From the NCBI GenBank assembly GCA_002731775.1, contig PCCP01000060.1, forward strand, positions 1 through 39,470: DNA of 39,470 bases, read 5' to 3'. The notes beneath the pieces were generated by a model. The model was given only the letters and a program-made list of their open reading frames with translations, ran no database searches and was not told where the DNA came from. The position numbers and the translations under genes are program-made. Source of the DNA: Gammaproteobacteria bacterium (GTDB lineage Bacteria; Pseudomonadota; Gammaproteobacteria; Pseudomonadales; Pseudohongiellaceae). Positions 1 to 7,834 of this stretch are shown one piece after another (the stretch's first letter is position 1; each line of letters starts with the position of its first letter).

Positions 1-97
1 TGCTGCTTGGCGCAGGGTTACAAGCTGTGAGAAAAGCCAGTAAGGCGATGCCGGCAGCATTTCTCATCCAGGTGTTATTGGTTTTATCTGAATACAT
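1..97 (-). CDS. N-terminus of a predicted lipoprotein (partial, runs off the window)
   Basis: The minus strand opens with ATG at 97-95, preceded by an AAGGAA ribosome-binding site at 110-105. The 32 visible codons encode a charged start, a hydrophobic stretch and the lipobox LTAC followed by NPAPSS, so this looks like a type II (lipoprotein) signal peptide. The mature protein lies beyond the left edge and its function cannot be judged. The short reading frame would be ignored by length alone. The good RBS and the lipobox are the evidence that it is real. Confidence 0.6.
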   Translation of the reverse strand, partial: MYSDKTNNTWMRNAAGIALLAFLTACNPAPSS

Positions 98-137
98 CGT
101 TGAGTTCCTTCTGATTGCGCTGGAAAAGTATTATTAA

Positions 138-151
138 TGGGGTCAGAGTAA
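138..151 (+). repeat. GGGGTCAGAGTAAA motif at the 3' flank of the RAYT remnant
   Basis: The motif GGGGTCAGAG lies just beyond the stop codon of the transposase remnant. The same ten bases recur at 1581-1590 and, on the minus strand, at about 38154-38163. Motifs of this kind are common around RAYT genes and their palindromic repeats in gammaproteobacteria. The association with this gene is inferred from position. Confidence 0.45.
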
Positions 152-163
152 ATATCCAGTAGT

Positions 164-670
164 TTATGGTCTTTCGCGAACTCGCCTTGTTGGCCTTACT
201 CGACGCCCGGTCATCGCTTCTACCTCTGTCTTAAACTGCTCCGTTCCCAACACCAAGCCTTTGTTCAGCGAATAGCGAATGTCGAATAATAGATCTTTAT
301 CAATGGATGAGCCAAATAGCGCACGATAATTGCACAACCGGCTCGCCTTTGTGTTTCCCAAGCTCAAGTAAACAGGGTGTGGAGTCAAGATTTTTGACCT
401 TATACCAAGAGCATTAGTGCGATAGCTCGACCATTCATAGTCTGCTGGATCAGTCACCATGTTTGCCCGTACCGGATTCAATTCGATATAGCGCTGACAT
501 GCGAGTAAGTAGCACTCTTGTTGTACCAGGCTGGAGTGATAGCGACCCTCCCAAAGCGTACCGGTTCTATGATATTTGTAGTTAAAGTAGCGAACGTAAT
601 GGCGACCGAATGAAAAGCGCGTAACATCGTTTGGATGGACCGAGTCAGGAGAGTTATCGATCACCGTAAG
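164..670 (-). pseudogene. REP-associated tyrosine transposase (RAYT), 5'-truncated remnant
   Basis: The minus-strand frame keeps the C-terminal two thirds of a Y1/RAYT transposase: GRHYVRYFNYKYHRTGTLWE, then GRYHSSL, RYIELNPVRANMV and a basic tail at its usual place. These enzymes cut and paste single-stranded DNA at REP hairpins with an HUH motif and a catalytic Tyr. Here the N-terminal part that should carry HUH is absent: upstream of about base 670 the open frame (to 904) no longer resembles the family. The catalytic His pair is therefore missing and the copy is probably dead. It sits among palindromic repeats that such an enzyme could once have spread. Confidence 0.75.
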
Positions 671-671
671 A

Positions 672-941
672 GTGCCTCCCTGTCCCCCTCCATCATTTGT
701 ATTTTTGGCGCCATCAGGCGTGAAAAAATTTGTTTCGGGAAAAGAGTTTGACATTATCAACCCGATAGATGTTCGTGGATACAAAATAAAAATTATGGAA
801 GAGGGAAACGTAATCGGATCTGGCGCACTTTTGCGCCGATTGGGAGCAGACGAAGGTGACATTTCGACGTTTAGATTCAACCTACTGAATAACGAAGCAA
901 GCATCGATATAGATAGCGATGAGACAACAGCTTTTGATTAA
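672..941 (+). CDS. Uncharacterised short open frame next to the RAYT remnant
   Basis: An 89-codon plus-strand frame, antisense to the unrelated 5' extension of the RAYT frame. I do not recognise the product. From about residue 15 its composition is protein-like, with a lysine-rich stretch and an acidic end (IDIDSDETTAFD). The region is more AT-rich than its neighbours. It may be a fragment of a gene interrupted by the transposase insertion, or chance. No convincing RBS was seen. Confidence 0.2.
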   Translation: MPPCPPPSFVFLAPSGVKKFVSGKEFDIINPIDVRGYKIKIMEEGNVIGSGALLRRLGADEGDISTFRFNLLNNEASIDIDSDETTAFD

Positions 942-1366
942 CCCAACAAGCCGATTTCAGGAAGTAGGACGCTGCTCTTGATTGCGCAAGAGACAGTTCT
1001 ACAACCGCATAAACAATCCTGAGACGATTTAGCTGAAATCCGGTTGGTGGTTTATTGACCAGGCAAGACTAGAAACTTAAGTATTGGGCTAATTACTGCC
1101 TAGAGTGGTGGTGGGAAAGTAGGGGTGACTTTGATTCAATGTAACACCTGATGTAACACTGTATAAAAAATTGGAATAAATAAACAGATATATCAATGTG
1201 TTATGGCTAGTAGTTGAATCATGCCGGGTGCGCCAGTTTGCGCGGTTTGTAGACCGCTCCTGATTTTCACAATGCTCATTGCGGGAGCGTACGTCGGCAG
1301 ACCCATTGGGACTTATCAGGTCCTAATTTAAGAAACACATCAGCCCGTCTGGGATAGTAATCTTCT
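942..1366. other. Intergenic stretch with short repeats, no gene seen
   Basis: No convincing gene. There is a 9-bp direct repeat ATGTAACAC at 1139-1147 and 1151-1159. There is also a hairpin-capable segment at about 1255-1290, where CGCTCC pairs with GGAGCG around an inner CAATG/CATTG pair. A loose inverted pair (CCGATTTCAG at 951-960, CTGAAATCCGG at 1033-1043) is about 70 bp apart. The stretch looks like a graveyard of small repeats beside the dead RAYT. Confidence 0.4.
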
Positions 1367-1463
1367 CGCGTTATAGGGTCAGGTCTTTCCTGTTAGTATC
1401 CGTCAATACAATAAGCTGTTGTTGACGCTAGCGCTAAGTTGCAAGACCTGACCCTGAGGTTTA
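1367..1463 (+). repeat. Palindromic repeat, copy A
   Basis: This ~97-bp element is nearly identical to copy B at 3372-3468. Its outer arms are a perfect 13-bp inverted repeat (AGGGTCAGGTCTT at 1375-1387, AAGACCTGACCCT at 1443-1455). An inner stem pairs CGTCAA with TTGACG and GTTAG with CTAGC. The few differences between copies keep the pairing: CTAGC here and CTAAC in copy B both pair with GTTAG if G-U is allowed. The form is like a REP/BIME hairpin. The 3' 22 bp are duplicated in tandem at 1464-1485. Confidence 0.8.
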
Positions 1464-1485
1464 CAAGACCTGACCCTGAGGTTTA
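1442..1485 (+). repeat. 22-bp perfect tandem duplication of the copy A right end
   Basis: Bases 1442-1463 and 1464-1485 are identical 22-bp units, each carrying the AAGACCTGACCCT arm. Copy A therefore has one left arm and two right arms. Slippage or a failed transposition event could produce this. Copy B lacks the second unit. Confidence 0.85.
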
Positions 1486-1580
1486 CTCTTCCGGGGTTAA
1501 TGGATCACGAATCTTTGCGGAGGTATTGCAGGAACGAGGCATGCCGCTGCATGATTAAGATCGAGGATGGATCAAAGCAA

Positions 1581-1590
1581 AGGGGTCAGA
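1581..1590 (+). repeat. Second GGGGTCAGAG motif
   Basis: GGGGTCAGAG recurs here about 90 bp upstream of the amidohydrolase start. A degenerate GTTAGGGTTAGAGTAATTTG follows it, resembling the TAAAT tail of the motif at 138-151. It is probably another repeat fragment rather than a regulatory site. Confidence 0.4.
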
Positions 1591-1682
1591 GAATCATAGG
1601 AGTTAGGGTTAGAGTAATTTGATCCGAAAATATTGACTCGAACTACTGAAATCATACTACCGAATAATACGGAGCAATTACG

Positions 1683-3371
1683 ATGAAAGCACTTTCTCGA
1701 AGGGCATTTCTCGGAGCGACAGCGGCCGCAACGACGCTGGGAGGCCTCCCCGGCAAATCGTCGGCGGCCGTTTGGGACGCTACAGGCCCGGCCGATCTGA
1801 TCATTACTGGCGCTACCATACACACGATGGACCCTGGTAATCCTTCGGCGACCGCTTTGGCTGTTCGCGGGCAACACATTCTGGCAGTCGGCAGCGATGA
1901 TGATGTTGCCAATCTCAGGGGTGCAAACACTCGGGTTATAGATGCGCGGACACAAACTGTGGTGCCGGGTTTCATAGATGCTCACAGTCATCCATTACTT
2001 GCCAAGGATTCAATTTCGGCGAACGTCAATCTGCCTCGTATTTCGGAGGTCCAGGCGGCACTGGCGGCGCAGGCGAGTCAAACGCCAACTGGCCAATGGG
2101 TCGTGGGCACAATGTACGATGACACGAAATTCGAAGAAGGGCGCCCGCTGACTCGCCAAGACATTGACGAGGTAGTGTCGGACCATCCCGTTATGGTGGA
2201 ACACCGTGGCGGTCATACCGCCGTGGTAAATACGCGGGCGCTCAACCTCGCGGAAATCACTGTTGGAACACCGGACCCGGTGGGCGGCAGATACTACCGC
2301 GAAGGTGGAGAACTCACCGGCAAGATTGCAGAACCTTCGGCGTTCCAACCGTTTCTGCGAGTCGGTGTCTGGCCAGTCATGGATCGCGCGGCTAGGCAAC
2401 GGTCGGTGCGTCTGGTTTCGAAAAACATGGCAGCCTCCGGGCTGACGTCGACAACAGATTCATTGGGAATTGTTGACGATTTCATTGCCTATCAGGACGC
2501 CAGAGCAGCCGGTGAAATGGATTTTCGCCTATCGTTCATGCCGCTTTTCGACTCCGATGTCTACAATGGGTTGAAACTGGCCCGAATGGCGTCCGGGTTT
2601 GGCGACGATATGCTTCGTATCGGCGCTGTAAAATTTCTCGCGGACGGATCGGCTTCGGAACGTACCATGAGTCGCAGCACGCCGTACACTGGTAGCCCGG
2701 ACGACTACGGAATCCTGACGGCGACGCAGGAGGAAATCCATGCGGCTGTAGCTGATGCAGTTGCACACGATTTTCGAATTGGCATTCATGCCAATGGCGA
2801 TGTTGCGATCGACATGGTTCTCAACGCATATGAACGTGTGCTCGAAGGTTGGGAAGGCGAGAACCCGCGCTTCAGAATTGAACACTGCTCACTGGTGAAT
2901 GACTCATTATTGCGGCGAATAAAAACTGCTGGCGTCGTGCCCGCACCTTTTTATACCTACGCGTATTACCACGGCAACAAGTGGGCCGAATACGGCGAGG
3001 AAATGATGGAATCGATGTTTGCGCATCGAAGTTTCCTGGACCACGGAATCCCGGTTGCACCGGCTTCCGATTTTACCCCGGGACCCTTCGAGCCGATGAT
3101 GGCGATCCAAAGCATGGTTACGAGAAAGGATACCCAAGGTAGGGTGTGGGGCCCGAGCCAGCGTATATCCGTTGCCGAAGCAATGCGGATTTGCACGATG
3201 AACGGTGCGTTCGCGTCGTTTGAGGAAAACATAAAAGGCTCATTTACGCCTGGCAAATTAGCCGACATTACAATCCTTGATAGTGACCCACATGATGTCG
3301 ATCCCGACAGGATCGTCAATATCAGGGTACTTCAGACGATTTTGGGGGGTCGGACGACCTACGAATCCTAG
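1683..3371 (+). CDS. Tat-exported metal-dependent amidohydrolase (YtcJ-like, Amidohydro_3)
   Basis: The 562-residue protein begins with a twin-arginine signal (SRRAFLGATAAATTLGG, residues 5-21), so it should be exported folded to the periplasm. The metal-dependent hydrolase signatures are in order: HSH at 101-103 after VVPGFIDA, GAVKFLADGSASERT in mid-protein, then IGIHANGD, RIEHC and APASDFTPGP, supplying the remaining His and Asp ligands. The length fits YtcJ-type enzymes, which hydrolyse amide or formamide bonds; the substrate here is unknown. The gene stands alone, and palindromic copy B begins at its stop codon. The ATG start is supported by the Tat motif directly behind it. Confidence 0.88.
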   Translation: MKALSRRAFLGATAAATTLGGLPGKSSAAVWDATGPADLIITGATIHTMDPGNPSATALAVRGQHILAVGSDDDVANLRGANTRVIDARTQTVVPGFIDAHSHPLLAKDSISANVNLPRISEVQAALAAQASQTPTGQWVVGTMYDDTKFEEGRPLTRQDIDEVVSDHPVMVEHRGGHTAVVNTRALNLAEITVGTPDPVGGRYYREGGELTGKIAEPSAFQPFLRVGVWPVMDRAARQRSVRLVSKNMAASGLTSTTDSLGIVDDFIAYQDARAAGEMDFRLSFMPLFDSDVYNGLKLARMASGFGDDMLRIGAVKFLADGSASERTMSRSTPYTGSPDDYGILTATQEEIHAAVADAVAHDFRIGIHANGDVAIDMVLNAYERVLEGWEGENPRFRIEHCSLVNDSLLRRIKTAGVVPAPFYTYAYYHGNKWAEYGEEMMESMFAHRSFLDHGIPVAPASDFTPGPFEPMMAIQSMVTRKDTQGRVWGPSQRISVAEAMRICTMNGAFASFEENIKGSFTPGKLADITILDSDPHDVDPDRIVNIRVLQTILGGRTTYES

Positions 3372-3468
3372 CGCGCTATAGGGTCAGGTCTTTCCTGTTA
3401 GCATCCGTCAATACAATATGCTGTTGTTGACGCTAACGCTAAGTTGCAAGACCTGACCCTCGGGTTTA
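3372..3468 (+). repeat. Palindromic repeat, copy B
   Basis: Second copy of the ~97-bp element, starting immediately after the amidohydrolase stop codon. Outer arms are 3380-3392 and 3448-3460, again a perfect 13-bp inverted repeat. The inner stem pairs GTTAG and CGTCAA with TTGACG and CTAAC. It differs from copy A at only a handful of positions. Placed here it could act as a transcription terminator or mRNA stabiliser for the amidohydrolase, as REP elements do elsewhere. Confidence 0.8.
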
Positions 3469-3565
3469 TCTGGATTACACAAATGCAGGGAATGGGTTTC
3501 GAGCCGATATAGTATATGTAATATGAATAGCGCTTATACTTAAACCCTCGTTAGTTTATCTACAG

Positions 3566-5197
3566 ATGCAAAAACCCAGGCTCAGGACATCAACGCCGCT
3601 TTTATTGCTGGGCATAAGTATTTATCTGTCGGGCTGTCCAAATCTAATTGCCCAGGCCACTGAATTTCAAGGCCAAACTGAGAACGGCGCTTACTACAAA
3701 ATTGCCTTACCCGAAAACTGGCAACCACACGATGGTCTGGTGATCTGGAATCACGGTTACCAAGGTTATACCAAGACCGAACTAGAGCCGGATCCATCGC
3801 TGGGACCACTTGCAGATATCGCGCTGTCCCAGGGTTACGCCATGGCAGCATCCAGTTATAGCCAAACTGGCTGGGCTGTTTTCAACTCCCATATCGACAA
3901 CCAGCAGCTTTACCGGAAGTTTGTGGAGCTGGCGGGGGACCCTGGGGGGATATTTATCCAGGGTGCTTCCCTGGGCGGCATTGTCAGCATGCGGGATCTC
4001 GAAGAGGGGCTTATCCCCGACATCGACGGCGCCTTGTTAATGTGTGGGGCGGTTGCCGGCGCAACTAACTGGGATCAGGCTTTCGACTTGCGTATGGTCT
4101 ACGAAGCGGTTTGCAAGGAGGTTGACGGCGCGGAATTACCTACAGATTCCTGGAGTGAACAACCTGACCCCATCGGTGGCGAAGCCCAATTCCTGAATTC
4201 TCTGGAACGTTGCACCGGTCTGATTTCTGCGGAATTTCTGGGTGCTCCCCTGGCGCAACTATTACAGCGGCCGGGGCAGAGTGACCGCATGAATACAATT
4301 CTTGAACTGACGGATACCGACAGGGAATTCCTGTTGCTTGATCTTGCCTATGCGGTATTCGAAATACCCAACCTTGTCAGCGACGAATCTAAACTGAACG
4401 GTTTGAAACCCTTCGCTAATGCGGGAATAGATTATGGCAATGCAGACATCAACACAACCATCCAGCGCAGCATAGCTTTGCCGTCTGCCAGGCAGTTTTT
4501 CCTCGATAATTACACGCCCCGGGGCAGTATTGGCGATACCAAAGTAGTCTCCATTCATACCTCCAAGGACGGCCTGGTGAAAGTCGAGAACCAGCAGACG
4601 CTACTGCAGTTGTTGCCAGCGGATCAATTAACCACGGCGATCGTGGTTGAGGCAGAAGCCAGTCACTGTGGTTTTAGCATGGATGAAGGTGCGGCGGCCT
4701 GGAATCAGTTGCTGGCTTGGAGCGCAGGCGCGGCACAACCCGACGCCCAGGATATTCAGGAAAGTTGTCAGACGGTTAATAGTGATCCCGATCAATGTCG
4801 CTTCGATGTGAATTTCCAGTTGGGGGACTCGATTCTAAGCTTTCCCCGCGAGCATCCCTCCGGATCGCCCACCACCAGTATGTTTCACCGTGAGTCAGGC
4901 CTGCTCTTAATCGAGTCGCTTGCAATTGCGGGTAACAGCACGGTCTATGACATCGAATTAGTACAGACCCAGGATAACGGCGCGTTGTTTACTCTCGAAT
5001 CTGTCACCGAGATTTCCCCAGCCGCATCGTGGCAGTTAAAGCCACTATTTTTCCCCGCTGACTCCATGCTCTATCTACCCAATTTGCGGCTGCTGCCCTA
5101 CGGCGAAGATGATGCGCTATATGATGTATATCTAGAATATACCGACATCAATGGCGGTGACGGACTAAGATTTCTGGAGTTCGAACTCGCTAATTAA
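3566..5197 (+). CDS. Exported alpha/beta-hydrolase-like protein (possible lipoprotein)
   Basis: The 543-residue protein starts with a signal sequence containing LSGC (residues 21-24), a plausible lipobox; Sec cleavage further on is also possible. The hydrolase core shows WNHGYQG (61-67), a likely oxyanion region, and the nucleophile elbow GASLGG with Ser135. Candidate partners are the Asp of HTSKDGLV and the His of EASHCGF near residue 370. The last ~130 residues look beta-rich and may be a separate domain. The substrate is unknown. The frame ends within the convergent deacetylase gene, with an 8-bp overlap. The start has a weak RBS, so it rests on the signal peptide. Confidence 0.65.
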   Translation: MQKPRLRTSTPLLLLGISIYLSGCPNLIAQATEFQGQTENGAYYKIALPENWQPHDGLVIWNHGYQGYTKTELEPDPSLGPLADIALSQGYAMAASSYSQTGWAVFNSHIDNQQLYRKFVELAGDPGGIFIQGASLGGIVSMRDLEEGLIPDIDGALLMCGAVAGATNWDQAFDLRMVYEAVCKEVDGAELPTDSWSEQPDPIGGEAQFLNSLERCTGLISAEFLGAPLAQLLQRPGQSDRMNTILELTDTDREFLLLDLAYAVFEIPNLVSDESKLNGLKPFANAGIDYGNADINTTIQRSIALPSARQFFLDNYTPRGSIGDTKVVSIHTSKDGLVKVENQQTLLQLLPADQLTTAIVVEAEASHCGFSMDEGAAAWNQLLAWSAGAAQPDAQDIQESCQTVNSDPDQCRFDVNFQLGDSILSFPREHPSGSPTTSMFHRESGLLLIESLAIAGNSTVYDIELVQTQDNGALFTLESVTEISPAASWQLKPLFFPADSMLYLPNLRLLPYGEDDALYDVYLEYTDINGGDGLRFLEFELAN

Positions 5198-6338
5198 GCC
5201 CGTCTCTGAGTGCACCGAGAGCGACGGTTTCTACTTCCTTGATCATCTCATCCTGATTTGGCTGGAGCGCCTGCCACTTCGATTCATACTTCGCGAATGG
5301 GTCGATAATCCCGCTGTCCTCACCCGCCAATGCCTCGATAATTCCGGCCCCGCAGAAAGGCACATAACCAGCCGAGTAGCCGCCTTCATGACAAACTACG
5401 AGACGACCCTCGCAGTAGCGGTCTGCGGCATCGAGCAGTTGCTCAGTCATGGACTTGTAGTGGGTGGACAGTAACATCATGTGACCGAGCGGATCCCAGG
5501 TGCTGCCGTCTAGTCCTGATGCCACCAGGATGAACTCTGGTTGAAACAGTTCCAGGGCAGGTAATACCACTCGCTCCATGGCGCTGTTGTAGGCTCCGCC
5601 CCCGCTGCCCGGTGGCAGGGGAATATTGATATTGAAACCAACGCCTGCGCCATTGCCGCAGTCGTGAAGCGAGCCACTGTTGTATGGATAGAGCGAGTCT
5701 TCATGCAGCGATATGGTGAGGATATTGGCTTCTTCATAGAACGCCGATTCGGTGCCATTGCCATGGTGAACATCCCAGTCCACTACTGCTATACGAGAGA
5801 CTTTCGAGGTAGATAGCAGGTCGCGAATGGCGATGGCGATATTGGAAAATATACAGAAGCCGCGACCACGGTCGGCTTCTGCATGATGCCCGCAAGGGCG
5901 AATAAGGGCGTAGGCGTTATCTACCTTGCCATTGAGCACTGCATTACAGGCTTCGATACAACCGCCGGCTGCTAGTTGTGCAATCTCATAACTGCCAGGA
6001 CCAAAAGGGGTCAGCTCACCCGCATTACCGCCTTGGTCTGCGCTCATGGTCTTGATACGATCGATATACTCGGCGGTGTGCACGCGCAGTAACTGGGCTT
6101 CGCTTGCAGGGCTCGGTGCAATCGGAACCAGTTTGTCTGTATATTGGTAGGCGTCCAGGAGATTTTTCAGGCGTCGCTTGGTTTCGGGGTTTTCAAAATG
6201 AATCCAGGGTTGGAACTGGCCATCCGCCGGTAATACACCGAGAGCGGAACCGGTGTCATGCCACATGTACTTTTCATGCCAGACAAACCCCGTTGAACTC
6301 ACTCCGCCTGCGCCGCGTTTTAGTATTTCATTTGTCAA
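5190..6338 (-). CDS. HDAC-family deacetylase (class II histone deacetylase / acetylpolyamine amidohydrolase-like)
   Basis: The 382-residue protein carries the full zinc deacetylase signature: CGHHAEA (HH 151-152), DWDVHHGNG with zinc ligands Asp189 and His191, ASGLDGSTWDPLG with Asp277, and HEGGY with the catalytic Tyr321. The family removes acetyl groups from lysine or acetylpolyamines, and the context does not decide which. No in-frame ATG precedes conserved sequence. The most likely start is TTG at 6338-6336, with GGGAA seven bases upstream; a nearby ATG at 6331 is out of frame. It is the last gene of a leftward run, 78 bp after a sodium symporter gene. Its stop overlaps the convergent hydrolase by 8 bp. 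Confidence 0.87.
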   Translation of the reverse strand: MTNEILKRGAGGVSSTGFVWHEKYMWHDTGSALGVLPADGQFQPWIHFENPETKRRLKNLLDAYQYTDKLVPIAPSPASEAQLLRVHTAEYIDRIKTMSADQGGNAGELTPFGPGSYEIAQLAAGGCIEACNAVLNGKVDNAYALIRPCGHHAEADRGRGFCIFSNIAIAIRDLLSTSKVSRIAVVDWDVHHGNGTESAFYEEANILTISLHEDSLYPYNSGSLHDCGNGAGVGFNINIPLPPGSGGGAYNSAMERVVLPALELFQPEFILVASGLDGSTWDPLGHMMLLSTHYKSMTEQLLDAADRYCEGRLVVCHEGGYSAGYVPFCGAGIIEALAGEDSGIIDPFAKYESKWQALQPNQDEMIKEVETVALGALRDGLN

Positions 6339-6416
6339 TTATCGATTCCCGCCTTTTGTTCTTCGCGTGCCCAGCTTTTTTTGCCAGTCCCTTCTTCACA
6401 CCAATTGATTTGGTGG

Positions 6417-7793
6417 TTAATAGCCAATTATCGTCATCAACGATATCACCAGGATAGCGACTGGCGCCAGATAGCGCATGATGAAACGCCAGAGCCGATA
6501 GGCACGGCCATCCCCCATCCCAAATTCATCGCAGGTCGCTTGTTTCGACATGGTCCACCCTACGAAGATCGCCATGAAGAACGCGCTGACCAGGATGAGG
6601 TTGTTCACTACGAAGAAATCGATGATTCGGAAGATGGTGGCATCTTCTAAAAGATCGATAAATCCCAGTGGCGTGAAGTCAGACCAGATATTAAAAGAGA
6701 ACACAGAACCCAGGCCGATGATCCAGGCGAGCCCGCCGGCGAGTAAAGTCATCCTTGGACGACTGGCTCCCTCCCGTTCCATCAGGCGGGCAACCACCGA
6801 CTGCAACATCGATATCGAAGTGCTGAGTGCAGCGAACAACACCAATAGCAGAAACATGGTGCCGAAGAACCGACCTCCGGGCATCTGTCCAAAGGCGACC
6901 GGCAGGGTTTCAAACATGAGTCCGGGTCCAGAGCCAGGCTCCAGCCCATAGGTGAATACGATTGGGAAAATGGCGAGTCCGGCGAGCATGTCTACGGAGA
7001 CATTGGCCGAAGCAACGACTAATGCCGATTGCGGAATCGATGCCGATTTCCTCAGATAAGCACCGTAAGCAATGATACCGCCGCCGCCTACACTCAAGGA
7101 AAAGAACGCCTGCCCGAGTGCAAGCAATAGCACATCCTGGCCAATTATTGAAAAGTCCGGTACGAACATGAAACGTAGGGCGGCAGCGAAATCGGCCGTG
7201 ACCGCGGCATACACCACCAGAATCAACAGGATCACGAATAGTGCCGGCATCATGAATTTAAGGGTTCTTTCGACCCCTTCCCGAATGCCACGGGAAACGA
7301 CTGACATCGTAAGCAGCATGAAAACCCCATGCCATCCGACCATGCCGATCACCCCACTCTGCACATCCGCAAACATCTGCAGAGACTCCTGGGGTGTGAT
7401 TCCTGCAAAAGCACCGGTTAGGGATTTCACTAAATAGGCAAGCACAAACCCGGCAATTACACTGAAGAAAGTGAGGGCGAGAAAGGCAACGGACAATGCG
7501 ATCCAGCCCAGGTACTTCCAGTTCGCACTCTTGCCTTCGGCGCGAGCGAGAGCTTCGGTACTCCCCACCGGACTGCGGCCACCGCGCCGGCCGATTACGA
7601 TCATGGCGATGACGCCCGGTACCCCGAAGCAGACGATGAAAATGAAATACAGGAAGATAAAGGCGCCGCCCCCATTTTCGCCGGCCATGAATGTGAAACG
7701 CCAGATATTGCCGAGGCCGACGGCACTACCGACGGCAGCAAAGATAAAACCCCATCTACCGGAAAATTGTTCTTGCACTGAAGTTGTAGCCAT
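6417..7793 (-). CDS. Sodium-dependent transporter, NSS/SNF family
   Basis: The 458-residue inner-membrane protein has about eleven to twelve hydrophobic helices. The N-terminus is diagnostic of the LeuT-fold neurotransmitter:sodium symporters: GSAVGLGNIWRF followed by GENGGGAF, the unwound helix 1 that binds sodium and substrate. The family imports amino acids or related amines with sodium. The gene lies 41 bp after an ACMSD-like amidohydrolase and 78 bp before the deacetylase, so the three probably form one transcript and may take up and process an amine or amino-acid derivative. The substrate is inferred only from context. Confidence 0.9.
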   Translation of the reverse strand: MATTSVQEQFSGRWGFIFAAVGSAVGLGNIWRFTFMAGENGGGAFIFLYFIFIVCFGVPGVIAMIVIGRRGGRSPVGSTEALARAEGKSANWKYLGWIALSVAFLALTFFSVIAGFVLAYLVKSLTGAFAGITPQESLQMFADVQSGVIGMVGWHGVFMLLTMSVVSRGIREGVERTLKFMMPALFVILLILVVYAAVTADFAAALRFMFVPDFSIIGQDVLLLALGQAFFSLSVGGGGIIAYGAYLRKSASIPQSALVVASANVSVDMLAGLAIFPIVFTYGLEPGSGPGLMFETLPVAFGQMPGGRFFGTMFLLLVLFAALSTSISMLQSVVARLMEREGASRPRMTLLAGGLAWIIGLGSVFSFNIWSDFTPLGFIDLLEDATIFRIIDFFVVNNLILVSAFFMAIFVGWTMSKQATCDEFGMGDGRAYRLWRFIMRYLAPVAILVISLMTIIGY

Positions 7794-7834
7794 TATTGTT
7801 TTTCTTTGATTGGTTACTGAAGCGGGTGGTGATG

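Noticed and set aside
1200-1300. Possible tRNA-like or small RNA fold
   Set aside because: Some pairing exists, but no cloverleaf, no T-loop GTTCRA and no promoter/terminator pair could be made out.
2010-3319. Several minus-strand frames within the amidohydrolase gene
   Set aside because: All overlap a complete amidohydrolase with ordered metal-ligand motifs. Their products are Arg/Ser-rich shadows.
1367-3468. CRISPR-like array from the repeated hairpin sequences
   Set aside because: Only two copies, 2 kb apart with a gene between them. There are no regularly spaced spacers and no cas genes.
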